Origin: JAUILA01 sp050289805
GTDB lineage: Bacteria; Bacteroidota; Bacteroidia; Cytophagales; Cyclobacteriaceae
Reading direction: 5' to 3'
Length of the DNA: 64,000 bases
Assembly: GCA_050289805.1 (NCBI GenBank)
Contig: JBNKGL010000009.1
Coordinates: 1-64,000, forward strand
Shown here: positions 8,254 to 17,980 of the stretch, in pieces
Layout of the letters: each line of letters opens with the position of its first letter
Position numbering within the stretch: the first letter of the stretch is position 1
Translations under genes and position numbers: made by a program
The notes under the pieces: model-generated
Databases searched by the model: none
What the model saw: only the letters and a program-made list of their open reading frames with translations
Told to the model about the DNA's origin: nothing

Positions 8254-9382
8254 GAAACCGGCTGAATGTATAATCCAGGTCAATCCGGAGACCCAGCGTT
8301 AATACGTTAAAATCCCCGGTTCCGATACTGGTGGTGCCATTGGATATTCTGTACTCCCCGTACAAGTACGCCAACTTACCGGGTCGGAATTCTGCTCCCA
8401 AAATAAAATCGTCAACGCCATAATCAGGATCAACAGGGATGTCATTGGCATCCGGATTGTAACCGTTATATCCAAGTATTAATGCATACCTGGGTTGTTT
8501 GAATTTGACAAAGATTTCAACCCCATTGGCGTCGTAAACAGCTGCAACTAATTCCCCGGCAACTCTTACGTCCGTCAAATCTCCATTGGATTGATTTGAA
8601 TATACAATTCCAATGTCCCAGGATTCATTTACAAAACTCAAGCCTGCGGTAAAGTATTCCGGTTGTCCATTGAGTCCGAGGGTATTTTCCAGGAAAAAAT
8701 CAGACAGAAAACTCTTATTGTATGCAGCGGCAATATTTAATCCCCTGAGCAATTCATATTTCGCACTAAAGCCAAAACCATCGACCCAATTATTATTGAG
8801 TGTGGTTCGAAATTGCAACTGACCGGCAATAGACAGGTTTTTAAAAGATTTCTTATAGATCAGAGACTGGGAAGCACGGCCTGTACCCGATTCTCCCCCA
8901 TCAGATTTCGCTACGTAGGTAGCACTTGCGCGACCACCGAACACGTTGAATCTATCAGTGAAACCCGTGACATCATAAAAGGTACTCCATTGCTTCCCCA
9001 ATGACAGCTGTCCATATTTACCAAGATCTACACCAATAAAGCCAAGCCTGTTGGAAAATACCTGCGTTTGTTGCGTACTGTCAATAGTTATGAATCCACT
9101 GTTCGTATTGGCATCCTGGTTAAATATTTGTCTCCCCTTAAATAGATTGATGCCCAATTCGACGCTGGCGAAAAACCTGAAATTTCTTTTCATCACAGAC
9201 AGCTCCAGACCGATCCGCGAAGCATTTTCCTGAATCTCAACTTCATCATTAAAAAATCCTACGTGACCCCGGAAGCTTGAATAGGGCTTTATATCCACTC
9301 TTACCGAATCTGCATTCTGGCTATAACCGGACTTTAAAACCATGAAAAATAAAATCACCGCTAATGCTATTCTCTTAACCAT
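8246..9382 (-). CDS. Outer-membrane porin, Gram-negative porin type
   Basis: The ATG at 9382 gives the signal peptide MVKRIALAVILFFMVLKSGYSQ; the longer frame adds 26 unlikely residues. The mature protein is rich in alternating hydrophobic and polar strands typical of a 16-stranded porin, with the recognisable GFIGVDLGKYGQLSLGKQWSTFYDVTG segment in the first third, close to general porins of the OmpC/Porin_4 kind. It ends with LGLRIDLDYTFSRFLK. A diffusive channel for small solutes is likely. It is convergent with the flavin oxidase operon and lies 105 bases downstream of the glucan regulator in the same orientation, so a role in glucan product entry is possible but unproven. Confidence 0.7.
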   Translation of the reverse strand: MVKRIALAVILFFMVLKSGYSQNADSVRVDIKPYSSFRGHVGFFNDEVEIQENASRIGLELSVMKRNFRFFASVELGINLFKGRQIFNQDANTNSGFITIDSTQQTQVFSNRLGFIGVDLGKYGQLSLGKQWSTFYDVTGFTDRFNVFGGRASATYVAKSDGGESGTGRASQSLIYKKSFKNLSIAGQLQFRTTLNNNWVDGFGFSAKYELLRGLNIAAAYNKSFLSDFFLENTLGLNGQPEYFTAGLSFVNESWDIGIVYSNQSNGDLTDVRVAGELVAAVYDANGVEIFVKFKQPRYALILGYNGYNPDANDIPVDPDYGVDDFILGAEFRPGKLAYLYGEYRISNGTTSIGTGDFNVLTLGLRIDLDYTFSRFLK

Positions 9383-9487
9383 AGACTTAACTATCAGAAA
9401 ATCAGGGGGGATGGAATATACTACAAGGTAATGAGAAGACCAAGGATTTTTACCTGCCAAAGGTTAACCAGACCGCTGGGACAAAAT

Positions 9488-12307
9488 TTAGTATTCGAGT
9501 ACGAATTTCGAAAGATTCTGATGCTTATCAAGACCCAGTTTCTTTCGCAGCCGGTACCTGGCAACCTCAACTCCCCGAAGAGATATACCCATAAGGTTTG
9601 CAATTTCCTTTGTATCCATTTTCAGTCGTAAAAATGCGCATAGCTTTTGCTCACCTGGCGTAAGATCGGTAAACTCTGTAGTCAGACGTGTCAGAAAATC
9701 ACCATGTACCCGGTCGAAATGATGTTCAAATTGTTTCCAGTCTTCCTGTACCTTTAACGTTGAATCGATCTCCCGTATTAATCGGTCAAGGGATCTGCGT
9801 GTTTCCTTCACGTCCCCCTTTCCTTTGATGGTTTTTATCTCCTGTTTAATATTTTCCATGAATTCATTTTTCACCACAAGATTCATGGTTGAAGCGGCAA
9901 GCAAGTTGTTGACATGGCGAAGTTCGCTCTTCACCTGTTCTTCCTTTAATTCCGTTAGTTCATACTGTTTTTGAGCTATTGCAGCCTGCTTATCCTCCTT
10001 GAGTTTTATCTCTTTGTTTTTATAATACTTTCGCTGAAGTACATACAATAAGTATATTGCGATAATCGCCAATAAATAATAGACTATTTTCGCTTGCTTG
10101 CTTGCATAAAAAGGTGGTACTACTTGAATTACAAAGGGATCGCCGGTCACTACTTCACCTTCATTATTCAGCGTTTGTACAAAGAATTCATAGTCGCCTG
10201 CCTCAATGTTATTATACTCTTTGACATTTGAAATAATCCAGTCGCTGTAATCAATATCAAACCCTTTCAGCCAGTATCGGAACTGACTATTGTTCACCCC
10301 TTTGAAATTGAATGATTCTACTTTGAACTGTAAAATTTTGGTTCCCTGGATAATCTGGACAGGTTCAGGGTCAACGTTATAGTTTCCAAAAGGCGACCTT
10401 TCAAATAAAACAGAGTCTTCTGCTACACTGTAAATCTGCTTTATCAGGGGTTTTCGCTTTAGATCGAGACGACCCTCAAGATTCGGATCATAGTATATGA
10501 AACCTTCGTTGGCATTAACAACCACACCATTCCGTACATTTTTTGAAATGTTGAGAAGATCATTGTTAAATGAATGCCGAAGAAGAAACAGGGAGGACGG
10601 AACAAATGAATAATTGCTTCTGCTCACCTGCTTAAAAAATCCTACCGCATTTTCAGTGTAGACGTGAACGTTCTTCTGATTATCCTGTGCAAGGTAATAC
10701 ACCCAACTCTTACCAACCACATCAGCGAAATTCTCAGCCTCAACAATTTCATCAGTTGTTTGATCAAGACGATAAATTCCTTCTTCCGTTCCCAAATAAA
10801 TTTCATCATCAATTCTGCTCAGTATCAGATGTTTATCAATCGGAAGCCCTTTGGTATCAGTAATTTTCTTCACCGTTGCCTGAATAAGGTCGTCCGACAA
10901 TTGTATTTGGTATAAGCCCTTGTAGAACTGACCTACCCAGATCCTGCCATTTCGGTCCTCTTCAAAAAAACGACTGGATTCATCAAAACCCCTAATCTTT
11001 CCAATCGCCTCTAATTCATTATTATCGTTGACCCGGAAAAGCACAAGGCCTGAATAGGTTCCGGCCAATGCATAACCCGGATTGGAACGGAGTTGAGCAA
11101 CCTGCCACAGCCCATCAGTGTTTGCACACTTACGCGCATTACCGTTTTCCAGAATGAATAATCCGGTATGATGGCCGGCATAGAGTACGTTGTTAATCTG
11201 CTGCATTCCATAGGCAGGTCCTTCCGTTCCAGGTAAAAATTCACTTTCAACAGATTTCTCTTTCAAAAAATAAATACCATTAGAGGTTGTGAAATACGTT
11301 CCTTCATCCGTTTCAAATGCTTCATAACCGCTTCCCTGAAGGTTAATGTCGTCATTAACAAGCCTTGAGGCTGAATTAATATCAATAAGCGCAATTCCAT
11401 TTTGCATACCGACCCACAAATTGCCTGTGTAATCCTGGTAAGTTTTCAGGCAAGCATTCGTCAGAAGGCCATCTTCTGTAGAAATATTTTCAATAGAATT
11501 GGTTTGCTGGTCAAATAAATAAATGCCGGCCCTTTGTGTTGTCACGACGAGTCTCGTATCTGATAATTCCGCAACATGATTCACATATTGACCTTCAAGT
11601 GCTTTGGAAAGATCCGGATACATATTTTCCACCCCAACCATGGTTGAAAATTCGATTGCACCTGAATTATAAAAGACAAGATATCCTTCACTTTTTTGAA
11701 TTATTCCCGCAACGATATCATTACTTCTTGCCTGCGGGAATCCGCCCATTAGATCCGAACCGGATAATTCAAATATCTTTCCGTTATCCGATTGAGTGAA
11801 TATCTTACTGCCGGTAAAAAATGACTTGTTGAATCCCCCTTCACGGCTTACAACTGTAATAGTCTCGCCATCATAAACGTATATTGCCCTGAATGTGCAG
11901 AAATAAACATTTGAATTATAGAGAAATACATTCCAGACCTCATCAAAATCACGGGCTTCTTCGGGAATCTTATCGACAAGTGAGGTGTATTCCCATTCAT
12001 TCTCAAAATATCCAAAATCACCCTGTGACCCCACATATAACCGGTTTGAGCTTTCATCAAAGTCCAGGGAACGTTGTTTCTTGCCTGTGTTCAGTGCATA
12101 TCGTTTCCATTCACTCCCATTGAATGATAATATTCCAAGATTATTCGCCACATAAAGATTCATGTCACGGTTCTGCGCAAAATCGATATTCTGAATTCCT
12201 GCAAGATAGTCAGCAGGTGTAAAGTTAGTCACCGGATATTTTCCCATCTGGGCATAAGATGGAATGGCGAGTGAAAGTATCAGGAGCAGATTAAAATATG
12301 TTTTCAA
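9488..12307 (-). CDS. Hybrid sensor-regulator: periplasmic beta-propeller, Y_Y_Y domain, TM helix, C-terminal LuxR-type HTH
   Basis: After a signal peptide (to about residue 19, IPSYAQ) come repeated propeller blades of the two-component-regulator kind (NLGILSFNGSEWKRY, GNLWVGMQNGIALI, GRIWVGQFYKGLYQI). A Y_Y_Y-like domain at about 660-725 includes FRYWLKGFDIDYSDW. A single transmembrane helix lies at about 739-757, then a coiled coil, then the HTH at about 881-939 (TPGEQKLCAFLRLKMDTKEIA, LMGISLRGVEVARYRLRKKL). It therefore senses a ligand outside and binds DNA directly without a kinase domain. It is divergent from the glucan operon at 12551 with a 243-bp spacer, so beta-glucan oligosaccharide is the probable ligand and that operon the probable target; both are inference. 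Confidence 0.8.
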   Translation of the reverse strand: MKTYFNLLLILSLAIPSYAQMGKYPVTNFTPADYLAGIQNIDFAQNRDMNLYVANNLGILSFNGSEWKRYALNTGKKQRSLDFDESSNRLYVGSQGDFGYFENEWEYTSLVDKIPEEARDFDEVWNVFLYNSNVYFCTFRAIYVYDGETITVVSREGGFNKSFFTGSKIFTQSDNGKIFELSGSDLMGGFPQARSNDIVAGIIQKSEGYLVFYNSGAIEFSTMVGVENMYPDLSKALEGQYVNHVAELSDTRLVVTTQRAGIYLFDQQTNSIENISTEDGLLTNACLKTYQDYTGNLWVGMQNGIALIDINSASRLVNDDINLQGSGYEAFETDEGTYFTTSNGIYFLKEKSVESEFLPGTEGPAYGMQQINNVLYAGHHTGLFILENGNARKCANTDGLWQVAQLRSNPGYALAGTYSGLVLFRVNDNNELEAIGKIRGFDESSRFFEEDRNGRIWVGQFYKGLYQIQLSDDLIQATVKKITDTKGLPIDKHLILSRIDDEIYLGTEEGIYRLDQTTDEIVEAENFADVVGKSWVYYLAQDNQKNVHVYTENAVGFFKQVSRSNYSFVPSSLFLLRHSFNNDLLNISKNVRNGVVVNANEGFIYYDPNLEGRLDLKRKPLIKQIYSVAEDSVLFERSPFGNYNVDPEPVQIIQGTKILQFKVESFNFKGVNNSQFRYWLKGFDIDYSDWIISNVKEYNNIEAGDYEFFVQTLNNEGEVVTGDPFVIQVVPPFYASKQAKIVYYLLAIIAIYLLYVLQRKYYKNKEIKLKEDKQAAIAQKQYELTELKEEQVKSELRHVNNLLAASTMNLVVKNEFMENIKQEIKTIKGKGDVKETRRSLDRLIREIDSTLKVQEDWKQFEHHFDRVHGDFLTRLTTEFTDLTPGEQKLCAFLRLKMDTKEIANLMGISLRGVEVARYRLRKKLGLDKHQNLSKFVLEY

Positions 12308-12455
12308 AGAATCACTAATTATCAGTATGTATAACTGCTTGTATAGTAAATATATACAAATAAGACATATGAAGGCCTATTTGTGATAGTATTGTAGTAG
12401 TATCTGCAGATTATTGATGTAGTCTGATTTTAGGATGTGGAGTTAATTTAGAACA

Positions 12456-12469
12456 AATTGTGATCAATT
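12456..12469. promoter_or_regulatory. Short dyad in the promoter region of the glucan operon
   Basis: aattg-tgat-caatt is a 5+5 inverted repeat with a four-base centre, about 80 bases before the ATG at 12551 and inside the only spacer between the regulator and the operon. LuxR-type HTH proteins commonly bind dyads. No clear Bacteroidota -33/-7 promoter could be assigned in 12308-12550. Confidence 0.25.
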
Positions 12470-12550
12470 CTGAACATAGTTTGTTAGATGTAAATAGCAC
12501 CTCAACAGTGTTTAGATCCTGGTAATGTAAAATATAACCGCCATCCGAAT

Positions 12551-15500
12551 ATGAAAAATATTTATTCAGTATTACTACTTCTTCTGGCTTCAACATTCGT
12601 ATATGCTCAAGCCGATCGGATAACCATATTGGAAAATGGCAATGGCATGAAGTTAGTCGTCAATGACAAAGACTTCATGATCAATGGTATGAACTGGGAT
12701 TACTTTCCGGTTGGTACAAACTTTTCCTACAGTTTGTGGAATCAGCCGGACGACATTATTAAGGCTGCGCTCGATACTGAAATGTCCATGCTTCGAAACA
12801 TGGGGGTTAATACAATTCGCCAATATACGGGTGTTCCGGCCCGATGGATCAAATACATCTATGAGAATTATGGCATTTACACGATGCTTAACCATTCCTT
12901 CGGCCGGTATGGTCTTACGATCGACGGGGCCTGGATGGCCAATACGGAATACGCTGATCCGCGTGTGCGTGCCCTTCTTCTTGCCGAAGTGCAGCAAATG
13001 GTAAATGAATACAAAGATACACCCGGCCTAATTATGTATCTGCTGGGCAATGAGAACAACTACGGTCTTTTCTGGGAAGGCGCAGAGACAGAAGATATTC
13101 CGATTGAGGACAGGAAATCGACTGAGCGGGCAACGGCAATGTACAAGCTGTTCAATGAGGCTACCCTGGCAATGAAATCAATTGACACTTCCCATCCTGT
13201 TGCCATGTGTAACGGAGATCTCCTGTTCCTGGAGATCATCAGGGAAGAATGTAAAGACATCGATATTTTCGGAACCAACATGTACCGTGGAATCTCCTTC
13301 GGTGATGCCTTTCAGCGTGTGAAGGATGAACTGAATAAACCTATCATGTTCACTGAATTTGGTGCCGATGCTTTCAATGCAATCGAAAACCAGGAAGACC
13401 AGGAGGCACAGGCTTACTATATGGTAGGCAACTGGAAAGAAATTTATGAAAACGCCTATGGATTGGGAAAATCAGGTAATTCTATCGGTGGTTTCACATT
13501 TCAATTCAGTGATGGCTGGTGGAAATTCGGACAAACAACCAATCTCGATCTTCACGATAATAACGCCTCATGGTCCAACGGCGGATACAGCCAGGATTTC
13601 ATCGAGGGTGAAAATAACATGAATGAGGAGTGGTTCGGCATCTGTGCCAAGGGACAGACTAATCCAAGAGGATTGTATGAGTTATATCCGAGAGCTGCTT
13701 ATTACGCACTAAAAGAGGCACATACTCTAAACCCGTATTCCCCTGGAGTAACACTGTCCAATATCGACGCCCACTTCAGCAATATACAGATCATGGACGC
13801 CGTACTGAAAGCAAGGGGAGACAAAGCCGCACTTGAAGGCGAAAGGAGCAGCCTGGTTCGCGTGAGTGAACTCCGTGCTGAATTGAGCACCTATATTACG
13901 GGCGGCAAACTCACCACAACGCCGGAAAAACCGGATCCCGACAATCCATCTATTCCCAATAAACAGGGTTTTGACAATATGGAGTCTTTCTTTTTCGGAA
14001 TTGAGGCAAATCCAGCAGCCAACGTCCGTGCCAACGTTGTCTTCAACGTTTTGGGAAATGTCGCTCAAAACCCAATTAATGAAATCTTTTACGAGAACAG
14101 GGGAAGGCCGTTGGCAGTTAGCACACCTACCGGCAATGCTGTGCTGGACGCGCTTGGGCGACTTCAGGTTTACCAGGCAGAATACAGCTGGAATAACAAA
14201 TATTTCAATCTAACCGGATTTTACCGGACCGGCCATTATCACTGGGGCTATGAAGGTGATTTCTTCGGACTCTATCCGGAGGCTAATTACGGTCCGAATA
14301 TAGACATCTACAACGCTCTTGCTCCCAATGGCCTTGAGATCGAGGGGAAAAAATTCCTCGATGGTCTGAAGGTTGCCTACGGCCGTGAGCTTTGGTGGGG
14401 TGCGAACCCGGCATTGCTTTTGAAGTATACCCGCGAATTGGGCAACTTCAATGTCACCGGAATGTTTCATGAGGACCTCCAGGAACCGGGTGTTGCCATC
14501 AGTTCCATCGCGGTTCCTCAGCCCAGAACAAGACGAGCTTCCTTGTATGTAGAGACATCCATCGGGAAGCTGACCGTCGAAGCCGGTGGTATCTGGGGCG
14601 GGCAGCCACTCGTGGGCCGCGAATTCCAGGTGGCCCAGGGAAGCAATGGAGATTACGAAATTTATGTCGACAAAGTTCAATCGACCGATACCTGGGGAGG
14701 AAAAGTCAAATTAAAGTATTCCTCGGGAAGAATAAACTGGTACGCCCAGGCCGCATCGATGGGATTGGTTGCCAATGGTGGTGGTGACTACACACAAACC
14801 TTCACAGGCTGGAGGCTTAAAGACAGCGGAAGCGGAAACCAAAATAACTTTTTAACCGGATTTACCTATAATATCGGAAAATGGCAGATCGCTCCTAATT
14901 TCCTGTGGCAGAAACCTTTGGTAGATCCGATGCCTGGTGATGCAGAAAGCCCTGCAAGGCTCCGAAACATTCTGGATGACCCTTTCGTCGTTCGTGCTAA
15001 CCGGGAGACCGTGGGTGGTGAGCTTCTGCTAACCTTCGACCCCACTCCGGGAACATGGATGTATGAATGGGATAATGACCGGGCTGAAGATGCAAAGATT
15101 GCAGCCAGCCTCGGATTCGTTTACCGAAGTCTTCCTACCTCACAGGATGCCGCCGTAATCTTTCCCGGTACCGGCCGGGTTCCTGTAGCTGCAGAAGGCG
15201 CTCCTCCCGCGCTGGATCTTTGGGAAGTACACGCCCGTATCGTGTCAAAAATAAATCCCGACCTCGGGATCATCGCAAACCTGTATGGCGGTAACGGACA
15301 GGCAAACGGCCCCGACCCACGTACTATAGAACGATATGGAGGTGAAGTTCGGGTAATATACAAATCGATGAAATTAACATCCCATCTCAAATTCAATGAC
15401 TGGGGACCCTTCGATTATCATCGCGATTTCAACCTTACATTTCCGTTACAGGTTATGGCAGACATTTCAACGTCTGTTGGTAAACAGGATTGGTATATTT

Positions 15501-15679
15501 TGCCAAGCACCACACTGGGCCTGCGGTTTACATGGCGTTCACTCGATCAGTATTCGCCCCGGTACCTTCCGAATGTGACCGAAGAATTTGCCAATGCTCC
15601 TGTGATTAGTCCGGTAGGCTTCCCAAATGGTAACGAATGGGAGTTCAGAACCTATGTAAGTATAAATATTGGGAAATAA
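12551..15679 (+). CDS. Clan GH-A glycoside hydrolase fused to a predicted outer-membrane beta-barrel
   Basis: A signal peptide ends near residue 19 (TFVYAQ). Residues about 25-390 form a TIM-barrel hydrolase of the GH2/GH5-like clan GH-A: acid/base Glu168 in LLGNENN and nucleophile Glu269 in FTEFGAD. Residues about 400-440 are helical and 450-470 form a Pro/Asp-rich linker. From about 471 to 1042 the sequence changes to long amphipathic strands with aromatic girdles and Gly/Asn turns, and ends in a strand (EFRTYVSINIGK), which I read as a porin-like beta-barrel. The N-terminal enzyme would then sit in the periplasm. It starts the glucan operon, 13 bases before the next gene. Beta-1,3-glucan is the likely substrate from context; the exact GH family is not certain and the barrel is inferred. 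Confidence 0.65.
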   Translation: MKNIYSVLLLLLASTFVYAQADRITILENGNGMKLVVNDKDFMINGMNWDYFPVGTNFSYSLWNQPDDIIKAALDTEMSMLRNMGVNTIRQYTGVPARWIKYIYENYGIYTMLNHSFGRYGLTIDGAWMANTEYADPRVRALLLAEVQQMVNEYKDTPGLIMYLLGNENNYGLFWEGAETEDIPIEDRKSTERATAMYKLFNEATLAMKSIDTSHPVAMCNGDLLFLEIIREECKDIDIFGTNMYRGISFGDAFQRVKDELNKPIMFTEFGADAFNAIENQEDQEAQAYYMVGNWKEIYENAYGLGKSGNSIGGFTFQFSDGWWKFGQTTNLDLHDNNASWSNGGYSQDFIEGENNMNEEWFGICAKGQTNPRGLYELYPRAAYYALKEAHTLNPYSPGVTLSNIDAHFSNIQIMDAVLKARGDKAALEGERSSLVRVSELRAELSTYITGGKLTTTPEKPDPDNPSIPNKQGFDNMESFFFGIEANPAANVRANVVFNVLGNVAQNPINEIFYENRGRPLAVSTPTGNAVLDALGRLQVYQAEYSWNNKYFNLTGFYRTGHYHWGYEGDFFGLYPEANYGPNIDIYNALAPNGLEIEGKKFLDGLKVAYGRELWWGANPALLLKYTRELGNFNVTGMFHEDLQEPGVAISSIAVPQPRTRRASLYVETSIGKLTVEAGGIWGGQPLVGREFQVAQGSNGDYEIYVDKVQSTDTWGGKVKLKYSSGRINWYAQAASMGLVANGGGDYTQTFTGWRLKDSGSGNQNNFLTGFTYNIGKWQIAPNFLWQKPLVDPMPGDAESPARLRNILDDPFVVRANRETVGGELLLTFDPTPGTWMYEWDNDRAEDAKIAASLGFVYRSLPTSQDAAVIFPGTGRVPVAAEGAPPALDLWEVHARIVSKINPDLGIIANLYGGNGQANGPDPRTIERYGGEVRVIYKSMKLTSHLKFNDWGPFDYHRDFNLTFPLQVMADISTSVGKQDWYILPSTTLGLRFTWRSLDQYSPRYLPNVTEEFANAPVISPVGFPNGNEWEFRTYVSINIGK

Positions 15680-15691
15680 GAAAGACAGACC

Positions 15692-17116
15692 ATGAAGAAT
15701 TTAAAAGATATAACAAAAGGCATTGTCATTCTCATGAGTATCATAGCCGTGGGAACAACCGGCTGTGAGCGGGGACTTTCTGAAGATGTGGAATTCGCAA
15801 CATTCCCTGCGCGGGGCGAAGTATTCATTGATGGATTCAGCGGCGGACTTGAATATCTGCCTTTCGCAGGATCAAAACCCGATGCTTTCACCGTTGACGA
15901 CCAGAATTACTACGAAGGTACCGCAGGAATGCGCTTTGATATTCCGAATGAAGGTGACCCCGGGGGATCATACGCCGGAGCCATTTTCCCGGATTATGGC
16001 GGGCGTAATCTTACCGGCTTCGATGCGCTCACCTTTTGGGCTAAAGCAAGCAAAGCGGCTACCATCAATGAAATAGGTTTTGGAAATGACTTTGAAGAAA
16101 GCAAGTTCCTTGTAACCAAAACCAATCTCAGGGTAAGTACGGGATGGACAAAATATACTATTCCTATTCCAGACCCTTCCAAACTTACTTTTGCCCGTGG
16201 CATGTTCTGGTATTCGGAAGGTCCGGAAGACGGAAGCGGCTATACTCTCTGGATTGATGAACTGAAATTTGAAAAGCTGGGAACACTTGGCCAGCCAAGG
16301 CCTGCCATTTTCAATGGAAATGATGAAGTGTTGCAAACATTCATCGGGGTGAATCTCTCCATGACCGGGCTCACTCAAACATTCAACCTGGCAAACGGCA
16401 CCAATGAGACCGTTAATGCGGCACCCTCCTATTATACATTTGAGTCCACCGATGTAGATGTGGCCCGTGTAAACGAACTGGGACAGATAACTGTGCTGGG
16501 TAGCGGGGAAGCCGTTATCACCGCCATGCTTGGAAATGTTCGGGCGGCAGGTTCACTAACAATTCAATCCCTTGGGAACTTTGTTTCGGCACCTACCCCA
16601 ACGCGAGATCCAGCAAACGTGATCTCCGTATTCAGTGACGCCTACACCAATGTTCCGGTCGACTTTTATAATGGATTCTTCGCACCCTTTCAGACAACCC
16701 TTGGGGGAGCAGACCTGAATATCGGAGGGGATAATATCATACGTTATACTGATTTAAATTTTGTCGCAACTGAATTCAAGAATCCTCCTGTTGATGCTTC
16801 AGAAATGACACACCTGCATGTGGATATTCAGGTTGAGAACCCTATTACAAGCGGTGACTTTATCACCATAGAACTCGGTGATTTCGGCCCCGACCAAAGT
16901 TTTGGTGGCGGTGATGATTCCAGCGGGCGTGTAACGATCAATGCGGATGCACTTTCGACCAGGACCTGGCTGAGTTTTGATATCCCGCTGGCCGACTTTG
17001 GGCTGACAAGCCGTAGCAACCTGGCCCAGATATTCTTTATAACAGACGGAACGAATCCATCCCTACCCGGAAATATCACTGAAATTCTTGTCGACAACAT
17101 GTATTTCTATAAATAA
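15692..17116 (+). CDS. Glycan-binding lipoprotein with Ig-like and C-terminal carbohydrate-binding modules
   Basis: The N-terminal signal ends at a lipobox (GTTGC, Cys25). Residues about 35-195 form a beta-sandwich resembling carbohydrate-binding modules (IDGFSGGLEYLPFAG to YTLWIDELKFEKLG). Residues about 205-295 resemble a bacterial Ig-like Big_2 domain (VARVNELGQITVLGSGEAVITA). The C-terminus (from about 308, VISVFSDAYTNVPVDFYNGFF to ILVDNMYFYK) is a diverged version of the module repeated three times in the lipoprotein at 17981. No catalytic residues are seen. It is likely a surface glycan-binding protein of the glucan locus, taking the role that SusE/F-type proteins play elsewhere. The next gene begins one base after its stop. 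Confidence 0.65.
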   Translation: MKNLKDITKGIVILMSIIAVGTTGCERGLSEDVEFATFPARGEVFIDGFSGGLEYLPFAGSKPDAFTVDDQNYYEGTAGMRFDIPNEGDPGGSYAGAIFPDYGGRNLTGFDALTFWAKASKAATINEIGFGNDFEESKFLVTKTNLRVSTGWTKYTIPIPDPSKLTFARGMFWYSEGPEDGSGYTLWIDELKFEKLGTLGQPRPAIFNGNDEVLQTFIGVNLSMTGLTQTFNLANGTNETVNAAPSYYTFESTDVDVARVNELGQITVLGSGEAVITAMLGNVRAAGSLTIQSLGNFVSAPTPTRDPANVISVFSDAYTNVPVDFYNGFFAPFQTTLGGADLNIGGDNIIRYTDLNFVATEFKNPPVDASEMTHLHVDIQVENPITSGDFITIELGDFGPDQSFGGGDDSSGRVTINADALSTRTWLSFDIPLADFGLTSRSNLAQIFFITDGTNPSLPGNITEILVDNMYFYK

Positions 17117-17117
17117 A

Positions 17118-17954
17118 ATGAAGATGAATAAAAATACACCTGACAGATTACGATTCCTTCAGCACGTACCTTTCGGAATTCTATTGGTTATTCTTGTATT
17201 ATCAGGATGTAATTCTGACGATACTCAAACCGTTGTGACCTACAACAATCTCATCCTCCAGGATGAGTTCGACGTCGATGGTGCTCCGGATCCTTCACTG
17301 TGGAGTTTTGAAATCGGAACCGGCGAAAATGGCTGGGGAAATAATGAACTGCAGTATTACACTGACCGGACAGAAAATGTAGAAGTTCAGAATGGCATGC
17401 TGCTAATTACGGCCCGAAAGGAGTCCTTCGAGGGTTCGGGGTATACATCGGCAAGACTCATCACTAAAGGTAAATTCGAGCAAACATATGGACGCTTTGA
17501 AGCCAGAATGCGACTTCCCTATGGCCAGGGAATATGGCCTGCTTTCTGGATGCTGGGCGCCGACATCGATTCCAATCCATGGCCGGGAGCGGGAGAAATC
17601 GACATAATGGAGTACCGCGGACAGGCTCCGACGATTGTGCTGGGAAGTGTCCACGGACCGGGATATTCCGCCGGTAATGCCATTACAAAAAACTATGACC
17701 TTGGAAACGACCGTTTTGATACAGGTTTTCACGTTTTCGGAATTGAATGGGGTCCAAAATTTGTGAATTTCTACGTGGATGATGTCTTATATAATCAGAT
17801 CACTCCAGATGATGTTCCCGGCGAATGGGTTTTTAACAAACCTTTTTACATACTCATTAATCTTGCTGTTGGCGGGTCATTCGTAGGACCACCGAATAGC
17901 GAAACTGTTTTCCCGCAAACCATGCTGGTTGACTACGTGCGGATATACCAATAA
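17118..17954 (+). CDS. GH16 endo-beta-1,3-glucanase (laminarinase-like) lipoprotein
   Basis: The ATG at 17118 lies one base after the previous stop; a longer frame would overlap that gene and spoil the signal peptide. The lipobox is LSGC (Cys31) followed by NSDD, compatible with surface display. The GH16 jelly-roll is complete: NELQYYTDR, YGRFEARMRLPYGQGIWPAFWMLG, and the catalytic motif GEIDIMEY with Glu160 (nucleophile), Asp162 and Glu165 (acid/base). The extra Met in the ExDxxE motif (beta-bulge type) is that of laminarinases. It ends at the predicted core strand VDYVRIYQ, with no additional module. It would cut laminarin-type chains into oligosaccharides outside the cell, beside the binding proteins encoded on either side. 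Confidence 0.93.
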   Translation: MKMNKNTPDRLRFLQHVPFGILLVILVLSGCNSDDTQTVVTYNNLILQDEFDVDGAPDPSLWSFEIGTGENGWGNNELQYYTDRTENVEVQNGMLLITARKESFEGSGYTSARLITKGKFEQTYGRFEARMRLPYGQGIWPAFWMLGADIDSNPWPGAGEIDIMEYRGQAPTIVLGSVHGPGYSAGNAITKNYDLGNDRFDTGFHVFGIEWGPKFVNFYVDDVLYNQITPDDVPGEWVFNKPFYILINLAVGGSFVGPPNSETVFPQTMLVDYVRIYQ

Positions 17955-17980
17955 GAATTAAGAACTAGACTTAAAGAACC

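Noticed and set aside
14210..14680. 156-residue frame opposite the hydrolase-barrel gene
   Set aside because: Antisense shadow of a long, well-supported gene; its composition follows from the codon pattern of the other strand.
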